NCBI RefSeq assembly: GCF_002095385.1
Contig: NZ_MIPP01000027.1
Location: 1 to 47,664, forward strand
Length of the DNA: 47,664 nt
DNA from: Pantoea eucrina
Lineage (GTDB): Bacteria > Pseudomonadota > Gammaproteobacteria > Enterobacterales > Enterobacteriaceae
Direction of reading: 5' to 3'
In this document: one piece after another, positions 1-8,752 of the stretch
Numbering within the stretch: the first letter of the stretch is position 1
Layout of the letters: every line of letters begins with the position of its first letter
Translations under genes and position numbers: made by a program
The notes under the pieces: generated by a model
What the model was told of the DNA's origin: nothing
Database searches by the model: none
What the model saw: the letters and a program-made list of their open reading frames with translations, nothing else

Positions 1-940
1 CCGCCGAAGCGGTCGGTGCGGTCGCTGCCGACGCAGCCGGTCCGGCTGGTGCAGTGATAGTGGGAATCATATGTGCCGGATCGCTGACCTGAACGGCATC
101 GCTTTCGGCATTCTCTTTTTCTATGGCGGCTTCAGTATCATGATTTAATACCAGCAGGCTGATACGGCGGTTGACCGCATCATCAGCGCCACGGTTTTTA
201 AGCTTCATCGTGGCGGCCATCCCCACGACGCGCAGCATTTTGTTGCTGTCCAGCCCCCCGATAACCAGCTCCCGGCGGGACGCATTTGCCCGATCGGCGG
301 AGAGCTCCCAGTTACTGTAGCCGCGTTCACCGCTGGCATACTGAAAGTCATCGGTGTGACCAGAGAGGCTGATTTTGTTCGGAATATCGTTTAGCAGCGG
401 CGCAACCGCGCGCAGAATATCGCGCATATAGGGTTCAACCTCGGCGCTGCCGGTTTTAAACATCGGGCGGTTCTGGCTGTCGATAATCTGAATACGCAGC
501 CCCTCCTCCACCATGTTAATAATCAGATGCGGCCGCAGCGCTTTCAGGCGAGGATCGGCTTCAATCAGCTGATCGAGCTTTTCGCGCAGCCGGTTAAGAC
601 GGATCTCATCCAGCTGGCGCTTTTGTGCATCCATATCCACCTGCTTTCTGACTTCGCCTTTCTGCTGGGTCGGATCGTCTCCGCCCCCCGGGATCGGGCT
701 CTCGCTGTCGCTGCTGCGTGGTCCGCCCGTAACCGCAACTTTAAGCGGGGTTTTGAAATACTCGGCGATCTGAACCAGCTCCTGCGGATTGGCAATTGAG
801 ATCAGCCACATCACCATAAAGAACGCCATCATCGCCGTCATAAAGTCGGCATAGGCAATTTTCCATGAGCCGTGGCTGCCTTCATGCTTTTTATGTTTGC
901 GCCGTTTAACCAGCACAATCGGGCGATTGTCATGCTTCAT
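1..940 (-). CDS. motB: Flagellar motor stator protein MotB (3' end cut by window)
   Basis: MotB forms the peptidoglycan-anchored part of the MotA4MotB2 proton-driven stator in the inner membrane. The visible 313 codons begin [15 protein letters not shown], a basic cytoplasmic N-terminus. One transmembrane helix follows (about residues 28-50) carrying the proton-binding aspartate, D32, in [12 protein letters not shown]. An OmpA-like peptidoglycan-binding domain follows, with [20 protein letters not shown] and the [11 protein letters not shown] stretch at about residues 210-245. The C-terminal tail is rich in Ala and Pro and runs off the window at base 1, so the stop codon is not seen. The start ATG overlaps the motA stop by four bases (ATGA), so the two genes are translationally coupled. 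E. coli MotB is 308 residues, so this one has a longer Ala/Pro-rich tail. Identification is firm. Confidence 0.97.
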   Translation of the reverse strand, partial: MKHDNRPIVLVKRRKHKKHEGSHGSWKIAYADFMTAMMAFFMVMWLISIANPQELVQIAEYFKTPLKVAVTGGPRSSDSESPIPGGGDDPTQQKGEVRKQVDMDAQKRQLDEIRLNRLREKLDQLIEADPRLKALRPHLIINMVEEGLRIQIIDSQNRPMFKTGSAEVEPYMRDILRAVAPLLNDIPNKISLSGHTDDFQYASGERGYSNWELSADRANASRRELVIGGLDSNKMLRVVGMAATMKLKNRGADDAVNRRISLLVLNHDTEAAIEKENAESDAVQVSDPAHMIPTITAPAGPAASAATAPTASA

Positions 941-1824
941 GAACTCTGGTCCGAAGTCTGTTTAGCCGGGTTTTTAGCGTTGCGCACGTGCTCTTCCAGT
1001 TCAGTAAACGAAGGACGCTCTGTGGAATAAAGCGTTTTACGTCCAAACTCGACGGCGATCTGCGGGGCATACCCGTTCAGGCTGGAAAGCAGCGTAACCT
1101 TCACGCACTGCATCATCTTGGTGGTCTCGGCGCACTTCTGACGCAATACCGACGCGAGCGGTGAAATAAAGCCGTAGGCCAGCAGGATGCCGAGGAAGGT
1201 GCCCACCATGGCGTGCGCAATTAGCGCGCCCAGCTCTGCCGCCGGACGATCGGCTGACGCCAGCGCATGCACGACCCCCATTACCGCTGCAACAATGCCG
1301 AATGCCGGCAAGCCATCGCCGATGGCAGATAAACTTTGCGCTGGTACTTCGCACTCATGCTCATAGGTCTCGATCTCTTCATCCATCAGCGCTTCAATTT
1401 CAAAGGCATTCATGTTTCCGCTGACCATCAGACGCAAATAGTCGGTAATAAAATCCACTAACTGTTTATCGGTTAAAATACGCGGATAATTAGCAAAAAT
1501 TTCGCTCTGCGAGGGATCTTCAATATCGCGTTCCAGCGACAGCATGCCCTGCTGACGGGATTTCGCCATCAGCCGATAAAGCAGCGCCATCAAATCCATA
1601 TAGACCGCTTTATTATATTTAGAGCCGCGCATCAGCAGCGGCAGCGCCTTAAGCGTCTTCTTAATAGACTTACCGTTATTACCGACCAGAAATGCGCCGA
1701 TACCTGCCCCGCCAATGATCAGCAGTTCAGATGGCTGATAAAGCGCCCCTAAATGGCCGCCGACCATCAGATAACCGCCCAGCACGGAACCAAGGACCAC
1801 GATATAACCCAGAATAATCAGCAC
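937..1824 (-). CDS. motA: Flagellar motor stator protein MotA
   Basis: MotA is the four-helix inner-membrane stator subunit that pushes on FliG when protons pass through the MotA/MotB channel. The protein has 295 residues, as in E. coli, and is near-identical in motif regions. The cytoplasmic-loop charges R90 and E98 that contact FliG are present ([14 protein letters not shown]), as is the helix 3 segment with [19 protein letters not shown]. The start is GTG, as in E. coli motA, with AAGGA seven bases upstream. The gene lies 133 bp downstream of flhC, behind a strong terminator. It therefore needs its own promoter, expected to be a sigma-28 class 3 promoter, but I could not find a clear sigma-28 box in the gap. 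It is coupled to motB. Confidence 0.98.
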   Translation of the reverse strand: MLIILGYIVVLGSVLGGYLMVGGHLGALYQPSELLIIGGAGIGAFLVGNNGKSIKKTLKALPLLMRGSKYNKAVYMDLMALLYRLMAKSRQQGMLSLERDIEDPSQSEIFANYPRILTDKQLVDFITDYLRLMVSGNMNAFEIEALMDEEIETYEHECEVPAQSLSAIGDGLPAFGIVAAVMGVVHALASADRPAAELGALIAHAMVGTFLGILLAYGFISPLASVLRQKCAETTKMMQCVKVTLLSSLNGYAPQIAVEFGRKTLYSTERPSFTELEEHVRNAKNPAKQTSDQSS

Positions 1825-1901
1825 AAAAACATCCTTACGTCCGTAACGTGTTGGTGGAAGTTAAGCCAGAGGGCCGCAGGCGATATTCACAAATCGGAGG
1901 C

Positions 1902-1930
1902 AAAAAAAAGCAGCGGGGGTAACCCGCTGC
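1902..1930 (-). terminator. Rho-independent terminator of flhDC
   Basis: On the minus strand an 8-bp GC-rich stem (GCAGCGGG/CCCGCTGC, positions 1910-1917 and 1923-1930, five-base loop) is followed by eight T residues. It sits just after the flhC stop and separates flhDC transcription from motAB. Confidence 0.9.
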
Positions 1931-1957
1931 TGGATGGCTTCCACAATGCGAACATAC

Positions 1958-2536
1958 TTAAACGGCGCGTTTAACCTGTTCATCCAGCAGTTGTGGAAAG
2001 GTATCGGCAGTATCTGCAGAAAGTTTACGTCTTTTTACGGCACGTGAAGGCGGCTGGCACAGGCTGCAGACAAAGCTGCCCGCGGGCTGATGTGCATGAT
2101 TAATAAAGCTGCCGTGACAGCTTTTGCAGTCAGAGAGTTCCAGCATCCCACTTTCAACGAATCGCACCAGGGTCCAGGCGCGCGTCAGCGCCAACAGCGG
2201 GCCCTCGTCCGATTGCGGACACTGCTCAAGGTAGAGACGGTAGGCCTGGATAACAGCCTCCACGCCGCTGCTTAAGCCGGTTTTGAGTAAAAACTGCCAG
2301 GCGTTACAGAACATCGAGGCGTGAATATTCTGTTCCCACGTCATGAACCAGTCGGTAGAGAATGGCAGCATACCTTTTGGCGGCGGCGCACCGCGCAGCT
2401 CTTTATATAATTTAATTAAGCGACCACGACTTAATTGCGTTTCACTCTCCAGCATCTGCAGACGGGCACCCAGCGTGATCAGCTCCATAGCCAGCTGAAT
2501 ATCACGCGCTTCCTGAACGATACTTTTATCGCTCAT
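1958..2536 (-). CDS. flhC: Flagellar master transcription activator subunit FlhC
   Basis: FlhC joins FlhD in the FlhD4C2 complex that binds class 2 flagellar promoters and activates sigma-70 RNA polymerase. The protein has 192 residues, matching the family, and begins [20 protein letters not shown]. The zinc site that stabilises FlhC is intact: C137, C140, C157 and C160 in DCKSCHGSF and FVCSLCQPP. The start codon shares its A with the flhD stop (TAATG), so translation of the two is coupled. The flhDC terminator lies downstream. Near-complete identity with the E. coli core region makes the assignment firm. Confidence 0.98.
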   Translation of the reverse strand: MSDKSIVQEARDIQLAMELITLGARLQMLESETQLSRGRLIKLYKELRGAPPPKGMLPFSTDWFMTWEQNIHASMFCNAWQFLLKTGLSSGVEAVIQAYRLYLEQCPQSDEGPLLALTRAWTLVRFVESGMLELSDCKSCHGSFINHAHQPAGSFVCSLCQPPSRAVKRRKLSADTADTFPQLLDEQVKRAV

Positions 2537-2886
2537 TATACTGCCCTCTTTTTGGTGCTGGTTTCAGTTTTTGAAACGCTGCGCAGCAGACGGCTGGATA
2601 ACAGGATCCCGGTGTGAATTTGCTGCAGATCGTCGACACGTGATTCCTGCGTGAGACGATTAATTAAATTGTGATCGGTAAAGCGGAACTGACATACCAG
2701 CTGATTCGTTTCAGCCAGCTTTACCATTTCAGGTAAGGTTAACTGAGCGAGTGCATCTGCCATTGCTTCATCAATACCCAGACGAAACATAGCTGAAGGT
2801 TTTTCCTGGTTAATTAAGCGCTGCGCGAGCAGTAAATATGACAGATTGATGTCATATATATGTTTTAGTAATTCTGATGTTCCCAT
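2536..2886 (-). CDS. flhD: Flagellar master transcription activator subunit FlhD
   Basis: FlhD is the partner of FlhC in the class 1 flagellar regulator. I place the start at the ATG at 2886 ([20 protein letters not shown], 116 residues). It has AGGA eight bases upstream and matches the usual MHTSELLKH start. The ATG three codons earlier (2895) has its SD directly abutting it and is less likely. The dimer-forming helices and the region with the disulphide-type cysteine ([10 protein letters not shown]) are present, and the tail ends in a basic KKRAV. Upstream is a leader of about 250 nt, a promoter and a CRP site, so the gene is probably catabolite-controlled and, by analogy with E. coli, subject to CsrA and RcsB control. 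Confidence 0.97.
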   Translation of the reverse strand: MGTSELLKHIYDINLSYLLLAQRLINQEKPSAMFRLGIDEAMADALAQLTLPEMVKLAETNQLVCQFRFTDHNLINRLTQESRVDDLQQIHTGILLSSRLLRSVSKTETSTKKRAV

Positions 2887-3138
2887 TTTTTCCATCCTGA
2901 TAGACGCGGCATATATACGGCCACAGAATTTAATCTCTATGGTTCGGGTTGCTGGTTGGTAAATCTAAAGATGGCAAAAAATAAAATCAGGCATAAGCCA
3001 ACATATATTTAATTGTTTCATTTCCTACCGGGACATTCAGTAGTAGCAGTCAAAATTCCAGGCCATTTTTTCCTGAGTCTTAACCTTCTTCCCTGATGTC
3101 TTTTTATCGTTTTTTAAGACTAATCTGAAAACAACGCA

Positions 3139-3167
3139 AATCTATATGGTCTCAATCCGACATACAA
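3139..3167 (-). promoter_or_regulatory. Candidate flhDC promoter
   Basis: On the minus strand a TTGTAT hexamer (3162-3167) is 17 bp from TAGATT (3139-3144), with an overlapping TATAGA (3141-3146). Transcription would start near 3134, giving a leader of about 248 nt before flhD. The CRP site centre (3203.5) then lies about 70 bp upstream of the start, close to the -71.5 position known for E. coli flhDC. That spacing is the main support. Confidence 0.55.
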
Positions 3168-3191
3168 CGTGACCGGACCGGAATTTTAGAT

Positions 3192-3215
3192 AAAGTGTGA
3201 TCTGCGTCACACTTT
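3192..3215. promoter_or_regulatory. CRP-cAMP binding site of flhDC
   Basis: TGTGA (3196-3200), six bases, then TCACA (3207-3211) is the exact CRP consensus half-site pair. It is extended to perfect 9-bp inverted arms AAAGTGTGA/TCACACTTT. Its position upstream of the flhDC promoter matches the known CRP-dependent activation of this operon in E. coli. Confidence 0.85.
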
Positions 3216-3914
3216 TAAGGCAAATTTTTTTACCGAAGCTTCAGGGATGCTTGCGTTTTGTCTGTTTTTTGCTCAATTTTCAAATTTTCCGCTAATATTT
3301 CCTAAGGAATTTCTCATATTTCCGTTTAGTCGACACAGGTCACGTTATGCCGATCCTTTTGTTGCCATGTTGCGGTTATCTCATCACAACCCACTACCCC
3401 GGACCTCTGTTGCAGCACAAAACACCAGAAACACCCTTATTTTATAAGTTTTAAATTAATCACTTACAGGGAATATTGCCAGGTGGCATCACTCCCGCAT
3501 CGTAAACAGCATGTAAAACGTGATGGCGCCTGACAAATGAAGTGTCAAGACAACGTCAGCAAAGGTGAGAAAACGGGTATGGATGTAACTGGCTGTTACA
3601 TTAGCAAAATGAATGGGTGGTACAGAAAACGCACTGATGTATAACTATCATCGGCATGACCAGAGAAAACTTTAGCTCTGATAACAAAACTTACAAAATC
3701 ACGGCTGTTTTTGCGCCAGACCCCGCATATTGCTCGCTCATCAACCGTTTAGCGGCACGACATATGAAATCGATTTCTTCTGTATTGCCGCTTCGGTTTC
3801 ATCGCTTTTTACCGGAGCGCATGCGGATAAGCCGCTCGGTAACAGTGAACGGGATGACAAATATGCTTAGCCGGGTTTCTCTTTTTAATAACGCTTTTTG
3901 GCGGGCGCACGGCA
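3216..3914. other. Gene-free stretch between flhDC control region and otsA
   Basis: About 700 bp with no credible gene on either strand. Possible reading frames here lack ribosome binding sites, and the 138-codon one runs antisense into otsA. E. coli carries uspC between flhD and otsA. No UspA-type sequence (glycine-rich ATP loop near the C-terminus) is visible here, so uspC is absent. The DNA is AT-rich near 3216-3320 and 3430-3470, as expected for a binding platform of flhDC regulators. Confidence 0.6.
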
Positions 3915-3945
3915 ATAAAAAAGGGAGTGCATTAATGCACTCCCC
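3915..3945 (-). terminator. Rho-independent terminator of otsBA
   Basis: A perfect 22-base palindrome (3923-3944; arms begin GGGAGTGCATT) is followed on the minus strand by a T-rich run of six T. It starts 24 bases after the otsA stop. Confidence 0.9.
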
Positions 3946-3967
3946 CATAATCGCTTTCAGCTACCGG

Positions 3968-5404
3968 TTATGCCAGCTTCTGAAACGTGGCAACTTTATT
4001 TGCCGTCCCGTGATCGTCGCCGCGTGCGGGCAGCGCATTGAGATCGTGCAGGAACGTTTCGCGCCAGTGTGAAATATCCTGTTTACGCAGCACCGCCATC
4101 ATATCGTTATAGCGGGTAATGCGTTCCGTACGTGACATGGTGAGCGCCTTATCCAGCGCCGCAGCCACTTCGTCACGATCGTAAGGATTCACAATAAGCG
4201 CCGAGGTCAGCTCGTTCGCTGCACCGGCAAAGCGTGACAGAACCAGCACGCCCGGGTCATCCGGATCCTGTGCCGCCACATACTCTTTCGCAACCAGGTT
4301 CATCCCGTCACGCAGAGGTGTCACCAGGCCGACATCGGTGAGACGGAAAATTTTCATCAGCAGACGGCGATCAAAATGCTGGTTGAGATAGTAAAGAGGC
4401 GTCCACCCCAGCGTGCCATATTTACCGTTGATGCGCCCCGCTTCGGTCTCCAGCTGGTGGCGGATGTCCTGATAGGCCTGCACATCGCCCCGCGAGGTCG
4501 GCGCAATCTGCGAGTAACGTATTTTCCCGCGATGCTGCGGGAAGTTTTCCAGCAGCGCTTCATAAGCCAGAAAACGCTCGGGCAGACCTTTGGAATAATC
4601 GAGGCGCTCACAGGCGATGATGTTTTTGGCATCGCCCAGTTCACGCTTCATTGCAGCCATCTTAGGTGGCAGCGGCCCTTCCGCCATCTCTTTGATCGCG
4701 TCAGGTTCAATACCAATTGGATAGACTTCGGTCATAAACGTATTGCCGTAAGCCCGATGCTTTTTCTCGCCTTTGTTTTGCAGCTGCGTCTGCTGGCTCA
4801 GGCTGTCAAGAAACGCAACCCGGTCAGATTCGGTCTGGAAGCCCAGCAGATCATAATCGCTCAGCATCTCCAGCAGCTCCTGATGCGGCGGCAGCGCATT
4901 GAAGATTTCCGGCGTCGGGAAAGGAATATGTAAAAAGAAACCGATTCTGTTCGTCACGCCCAGCTTACGCAGCTCGGCTGCAAACGGCAGCAGATGATAA
5001 TCATGGATCCACAGCACATCATCAGACTGAATCAGCGGTTTGAGACGATGAGCCAGCGCCGTATTGACCCGGCAGTACCCTTCCCAGGCTTCACGCTGAT
5101 ATTGCACCAGATCGAGCCGGTAGTGGAAAGCGGGCCAGATCACTGTGTTAGAGAACTGGCAGTAGTATTGATCATAATCGTTCTGGTTGAGCGGGAAAGA
5201 AGCATAGGTGATCCCATCGTGCTCCAGTTTTGCCAGCGGCTCTTCCTCTTCACCCGAATATTCGCTGATCTCTCCGTTCCAGCCAAACCATAAACCACCG
5301 GTATTTTTAAGCGCATCAAGAATACCTACGGCCAGGCCGCCTGCGCTGCTTTTGCTTCCGTCGGGGATAGCAATACGGTTAGATACCACGACTAAACGAC
5401 TCAT
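3968..5404 (-). CDS. otsA: Alpha,alpha-trehalose-phosphate synthase (UDP-forming)
   Basis: OtsA transfers glucose from UDP-glucose to glucose-6-phosphate, giving trehalose-6-phosphate, the first step of osmoprotectant synthesis in the cytoplasm. At 478 residues it matches E. coli OtsA (474). Visible family motifs are the N-terminal SNRIAIP with the following [11 protein letters not shown] loop, [11 protein letters not shown], the phosphate/UDP-binding [13 protein letters not shown] with its Arg and Lys, and the C-terminal [18 protein letters not shown] that grips the donor sugar. The start ATG overlaps the otsB stop by four bases, so otsBA is one coupled operon. In E. coli the operon is sigma-S dependent. 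The sequence offers only a weak promoter candidate upstream of otsB. Confidence 0.97.
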   Translation of the reverse strand: MSRLVVVSNRIAIPDGSKSSAGGLAVGILDALKNTGGLWFGWNGEISEYSGEEEEPLAKLEHDGITYASFPLNQNDYDQYYCQFSNTVIWPAFHYRLDLVQYQREAWEGYCRVNTALAHRLKPLIQSDDVLWIHDYHLLPFAAELRKLGVTNRIGFFLHIPFPTPEIFNALPPHQELLEMLSDYDLLGFQTESDRVAFLDSLSQQTQLQNKGEKKHRAYGNTFMTEVYPIGIEPDAIKEMAEGPLPPKMAAMKRELGDAKNIIACERLDYSKGLPERFLAYEALLENFPQHRGKIRYSQIAPTSRGDVQAYQDIRHQLETEAGRINGKYGTLGWTPLYYLNQHFDRRLLMKIFRLTDVGLVTPLRDGMNLVAKEYVAAQDPDDPGVLVLSRFAGAANELTSALIVNPYDRDEVAAALDKALTMSRTERITRYNDMMAVLRKQDISHWRETFLHDLNALPARGDDHGTANKVATFQKLA

Positions 5405-6189
5405 AACCTGAACTCCTTACCAATATTGTCATGCTCTAATTGTAATAATAGTTGCTCCAGCCACTGCCAGACAGCGTTGGTGTCCGGCAGCCGGTAGCGC
5501 GCTTCACTGGGGCCTTCGCCAACTTTGACAGAGATGCCCTGTAGCGCATTGACCGCAAGAAAGCCTTTTTCATCGGTGAGATCGTCACCCACAAACACCG
5601 GAATACGTCCTGCAAAAGGCGCTTCCTGCATAAAAGTGTTAATGGCCGCACCTTTATCGATTCCCTGAGGTTTGATTTCGACCACGCATTTGCCCGGCTG
5701 CAGCGTGAGCTCAGAGAAGCGGCTAACAATCTGTTCCGCCAGCTGCATAATTGCCTGCTCATGCTCAGGGGCGTTGCGGAAATGCAGCGCAAACGCCATG
5801 CCTTTAGCCTCCAGCACTGCCCCTGGCCACTGGCTGAATGCCTGTTCCAGCTCATCATGCAGCGCTGAGGCAACCGTATCCGGCAGTGCATGACTATGAA
5901 TCTGACCGGTTGCATCGCGGCGCTCTGCGCCGTGCACGCCCGCCGCCGGCGCTTCAAGCGGCGCTGCCAGCTTATCCAGCTGGGATATTGGCCGTCCGGA
6001 GACCAGCGCCAGCGCACCGTGGCTGAGATTAGAGATCTGCTGCAGATGCTGACGAACGCGGGCGGGAATGGTGACCTGATCGGGCTGTGCTTCAATGGCT
6101 GCCAGCGTGCCGTCAACGTCAAAAAAGAAGGCGTAAAGGCCGCCGCTTAACGACGGCAGGGTATTGATCTCGCTTACCACAGATGTCAC
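5401..6189 (-). CDS. otsB: Trehalose-6-phosphate phosphatase
   Basis: OtsB dephosphorylates trehalose-6-phosphate to trehalose. It is a HAD-superfamily enzyme of 262 residues. Motif I, FFDVDGTLAAIE, lies at about residues 22-33 with the nucleophilic Asp. LVSGRPISQLDKL supplies motif II, and PVFVGDDLTDEKGF near residue 205 is the metal-binding motif IV. The start is GTG with a very strong SD (AGGAGG) five bases upstream. The alternative ATG codons downstream lack one. It is the first gene of the otsBA operon. Confidence 0.96.
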   Translation of the reverse strand: MTSVVSEINTLPSLSGGLYAFFFDVDGTLAAIEAQPDQVTIPARVRQHLQQISNLSHGALALVSGRPISQLDKLAAPLEAPAAGVHGAERRDATGQIHSHALPDTVASALHDELEQAFSQWPGAVLEAKGMAFALHFRNAPEHEQAIMQLAEQIVSRFSELTLQPGKCVVEIKPQGIDKGAAINTFMQEAPFAGRIPVFVGDDLTDEKGFLAVNALQGISVKVGEGPSEARYRLPDTNAVWQWLEQLLLQLEHDNIGKEFRL

Positions 6190-6295
6190 GTCTCCTCCTT
6201 TTAAGGGTAAAAATCAGGATGTTCAGAGGCGTGCTGCAGATAAAACGCTTAGGGTAAACCACTAATAAATGCGCAACCTTTCCGGGTTAACGCCA

Positions 6296-6301
6296 TGTAT
6301 A
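6296..6301 (-). promoter_or_regulatory. Possible -10 element for otsBA
   Basis: On the minus strand a TATACA hexamer preceded by GT lies about 107 bp upstream of the otsB start. It could serve a sigma-S/sigma-70 type promoter, because otsBA is sigma-S controlled in E. coli. No good -35 accompanies it. The 6302-6719 remainder of this intergenic region is AT-rich, and I see no gene in it. Confidence 0.25.
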
Positions 6302-6719
6302 ACTGCATAACCTGACGCACAATGAACATCGGCAGCAATAAGTGTAGACCTTATTACGCTTTTTGCCATAAAAGTTGCTGGCCGGAGAAAATAGCATCCG
6401 ATTTACCGCTCTGCCCTGCATTTTAATAATCAAAGAAACGATAATAAAAAAATAATAAATGTGTACAGCAGCGGTAAATATGTATGACTTTTTCCTCTGC
6501 ACTAATTCAGATTATTCCTGTAGCCAGCAGCGGCGTCCTGTAAAAATTAAAACAAGAATGAATCCCGGAATGAGAACCGCTTCATCCCGCATAAAGAAAT
6601 TCTTAAAAAGAGCTGCGCGTCCCGTTTTTTTACCGCTTCAGTTGCAGCGGAATTGACCTGAATGATGCATTTATGCACACTGACGCGGGTCAACGATATC
6701 GATGATAAAGAGCGATATA

Positions 6720-7010
6720 ATGGTGCAAAACTACAGTCAGCGCGTCCATTTTTACTACTGCATTCTGGTTGCGCTTAAAATCCATGCTCAATCCAAAAAA
6801 AGCGCTCATCTGCGGGGGAAAAATAATTTCCTGCTGAAGTGGCTGCGTAATGCGCAGAACAATACGATTTTCCATCCGGATATTACCAGCGAAATTGAGT
6901 GGCTGCGTAGCAAGATCATCAGCGCCGGACCCGATGCCGATCTGGAGCCGATGCTGCAATACGTATATGAAACGGCGAAACGCGCGGAAAGTTTACGTTA
7001 CGGCCTCTGA
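6720..7010 (+). CDS. Conserved-looking small protein of unknown function
   Basis: A 96-residue basic protein starting MVQNYSQRVHFYYCILVALK. I chose the ATG at 6720 because AAAGAG lies seven bases upstream. The in-frame ATG at 6702 has no such site. The N-terminal third (about residues 8-24) is hydrophobic and could form an amphipathic or membrane-touching helix. The C-terminal half (ITSEIEWLRSKIISAG, LEPMLQYVYETAKRAESL) looks like two helices with regular Leu/Ile spacing. I recognise no family. It stands alone, with otsB diverging upstream. Codon use resembles its neighbours, so it is probably a real gene. Confidence 0.6.
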   Translation: MVQNYSQRVHFYYCILVALKIHAQSKKSAHLRGKNNFLLKWLRNAQNNTIFHPDITSEIEWLRSKIISAGPDADLEPMLQYVYETAKRAESLRYGL

Positions 7011-7342
7011 AGCCGCCTCCGGCCTGCGTTAAGAGAGACGCAATTTAATGAGTTTATTTGCCTGCAGAAGCTTATTCACCCGCGATAAAACGCAGGCGAA
7101 TAAAAGCGGTTTCAATATTTACATTACTCCCTGTTTTGCGCTACCGCAGCGCTGACCAGCTACTCCTGCCAGTCATTATTTTCAGCCTGCCGTCGTGCAA
7201 AAAGTGATACCGCTTAAACCCTTATTGCGCGGTTTCAGCAGATCGCTATCACATCCCGCACGCCATTCGCGTATTATCGCCCGTCAGGAGTGTGTATCAC
7301 TCTGCGTCGCACGTGGCGCAGACTTCATGGAGAATCCGCATA
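7011..7342. other. Intergenic region upstream of GNAT gene
   Basis: About 330 bp. A 35-codon frame at 7048-7155 (MSLFACRSLFTRDK...) has a poorly spaced AAGAGAG upstream and no other support. Nothing else is recognisable. The promoter of the downstream acetyltransferase is expected here, but no convincing box pair is visible. Confidence 0.4.
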
Positions 7343-7855
7343 ATGGCATTGACTATTCGCCACGCCCGGCCGGAAGACGCCGGCTTACTGCAGCAGCTAG
7401 GGCGTATGACCTACAGCGCGCACTTTAAACACCTGTGGGTCTCTGCAGATGAAATGGATGCGTTTATCAGCAAAGAGTACGGCATGGATGCGCTTGCCAG
7501 CAGCCTGACCGATGCCAGTGAAAGCTGGCTGATTGCTGAGTCAGCGCAGCCTATCGGTTTTGCCAAAGTAAAGTGGAGTGTGCCGGTGCCCGATTCCGGG
7601 ATGCGGGGTGCTCAGCTTTGCAAGCTCTATCTCGATCCGCAGGAAACAGGCAAAAACGTCGGAAGACGGATGTTTGAGAGCATCATTGCCAGCGCGCGCA
7701 GCCGGCAGGAAGGCTACCTGTGGCTGGAAGTGATGGACGCTAATGTCAGAGCCAGAAAATTCTATGAGGCGTTTGGCATGCAGCATATTAAAGATATTCC
7801 TTTTGTCACCGCCTCACAGCAGAGCGTGCTGCAGATTCTGGGGATGCTGATTTGA
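7343..7855 (+). CDS. GNAT-family N-acetyltransferase
   Basis: A 170-residue protein beginning MALTIRHARPEDAGLLQQLG, the usual first beta strand and helix of a GNAT fold. Motif A, which binds the acetyl-CoA pyrophosphate, is at about residues 94-110 (LCKLYLDPQETGKNVGRRMF, with the Q-x-x-G-K-N-V-G pattern). Motif B follows in YLWLEVMDANVRARKFYEAFGM. I chose the ATG at 7343 because it opens the domain directly and has GGAGA nine bases upstream. The frame extends upstream, but that part is not domain-like. The substrate is unknown, and the gene is monocistronic. Confidence 0.85.
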   Translation: MALTIRHARPEDAGLLQQLGRMTYSAHFKHLWVSADEMDAFISKEYGMDALASSLTDASESWLIAESAQPIGFAKVKWSVPVPDSGMRGAQLCKLYLDPQETGKNVGRRMFESIIASARSRQEGYLWLEVMDANVRARKFYEAFGMQHIKDIPFVTASQQSVLQILGMLI

Positions 7856-8196
7856 TCCGCCTGCCCTGCGTATCTGACTCAGGGCGAAAAGCCTCTCTGG
7901 CTCACATATCTGATTAATTTTGCCAATTATTCCGGATAATCGCCTTAAACCGCTCCGACATCACTGGCCTGTTTAATTCGCTATGCTGCTAATTTAATGA
8001 CGCTTTTTAATTCTGGCTGCAGCTTTTATATTTTGTGCGCCATAAAAAAATCTTTAAAAGTGCTTTAAAACAATTACTTAATTATATTTTCCGCTTCGCT
8101 TGCACAGACTGCATTCACCATTATTCTTTAAAACGTACCACGCACATAACTGCAATGATTCATCATGTTATTAAACACTCTTCAAGAGGCTATATC
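7856..8196. other. Intergenic region upstream of first KGG gene
   Basis: About 340 bp, AT-rich, without a supported gene. It presumably holds the promoter of the stress gene at 8197. No clear terminator follows the acetyltransferase. Confidence 0.4.
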
Positions 8197-8376
8197 ATGA
8201 CTCAGCACAGAGGCGGTTCAGGTAACTTCGCAGACGATAAGCAGAAAGCATCTGACGCGGGCAAAAAAGGTGGACAGAAAAGCGGCAGCGGAAGCGGCGG
8301 CAGCTTTAAAGATGACCCTAAAAAAGCATCTGAAGCAGGCAAAAAAGGTGGCCAGAGCAGCCGTAAAGGTTCCTGA
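8197..8376 (+). CDS. KGG-repeat (YciG/con-10 family) stress protein
   Basis: A 59-residue, highly charged, glycine-rich and probably disordered protein. Two copies of the KGG motif are visible: DKQKASDAGKKGGQ (about residues 14-27) and DPKKASEAGKKGGQ (about 40-53). The start ATG has AAGAGG seven bases upstream. A further upstream extension of the frame has no RBS. YciG-type proteins are stationary-phase and stress proteins, often sigma-S dependent, of unclear biochemistry. This is a paralogue of the gene at 12245, and the first 16 residues are the same in both. It is not in an operon with yciF, unlike its sister copy. Confidence 0.88.
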   Translation: MTQHRGGSGNFADDKQKASDAGKKGGQKSGSGSGGSFKDDPKKASEAGKKGGQSSRKGS

Positions 8377-8554
8377 TTAGCCAGCAGCACAGGGATGCGC
8401 TGCAGTTCACCTCTTCGCTCTCTTCTCACTCTCCTCGCTTTAATCTGCCGTTACGCTTGCTGTTTCTCCTGCCGCAGACAACTCTTAAAGTCGTTTTACT
8501 TTCCCGGTTTTACTCCAGACTTAACTTTTAATACTGAAAGGATTTACGCCCGTC

Positions 8555-8752
8555 ATGAAACGTTTTTTATGCTCGCTGTTCAGCAGCCCTGAATCCTTAC
8601 TGCAGGTCATGACACAACAGGATATCACTGAGTCGATGGAGGATGGTGACAGAATTATAATCGATGAAGATGGCAACGCCTCGGTCAACCCGCTCAGTCC
8701 TGAAGTCCATAAAGATTTTGCTGAACACGTTTCAACTCTGAAGGAAATTTAA
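8555..8752 (+). CDS. Small acidic protein of unknown function, first gene of a two-gene unit
   Basis: A 65-residue protein, MKRFLCSLFSSPESLLQVMT..., with a short basic/hydrophobic start and an acidic middle (DITESMEDGDRIIIDEDGNA). Its TAA stop is immediately followed by the ATG of the next gene, with no intervening base. The sequence AAGGAAATTTAA therefore serves both as its last codons and as the SD of the neighbour. That implies coupled translation and a shared role with the membrane protein downstream. An AAAGGA sits about 15 bases upstream of its own ATG, which is poorly spaced. No family is recognised. Confidence 0.65.
   Translation: MKRFLCSLFSSPESLLQVMTQQDITESMEDGDRIIIDEDGNASVNPLSPEVHKDFAEHVSTLKEI

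Noticed and set aside
1825..1901. Expected sigma-28 promoter of motA
   Set aside because: No sequence close to the TAAA and GCCGATAA boxes with proper spacing was found, so it is not listed although a promoter must exist.
3656..4072. Plus-strand frame of 138 codons between flhD and otsA
   Set aside because: It has no SD, unusual composition, reads across the otsA terminator and ends antisense to otsA.
6462..6467. Isolated TGTACA upstream of the 6720 gene
   Set aside because: A single palindromic hexamer without a partner is expected by chance, so it is not grouped with the ycgZ-region repeats.
7048..7155. 35-codon frame upstream of the GNAT gene
   Set aside because: SD spacing is poor (ten bases), composition is not protein-like and no context supports it.
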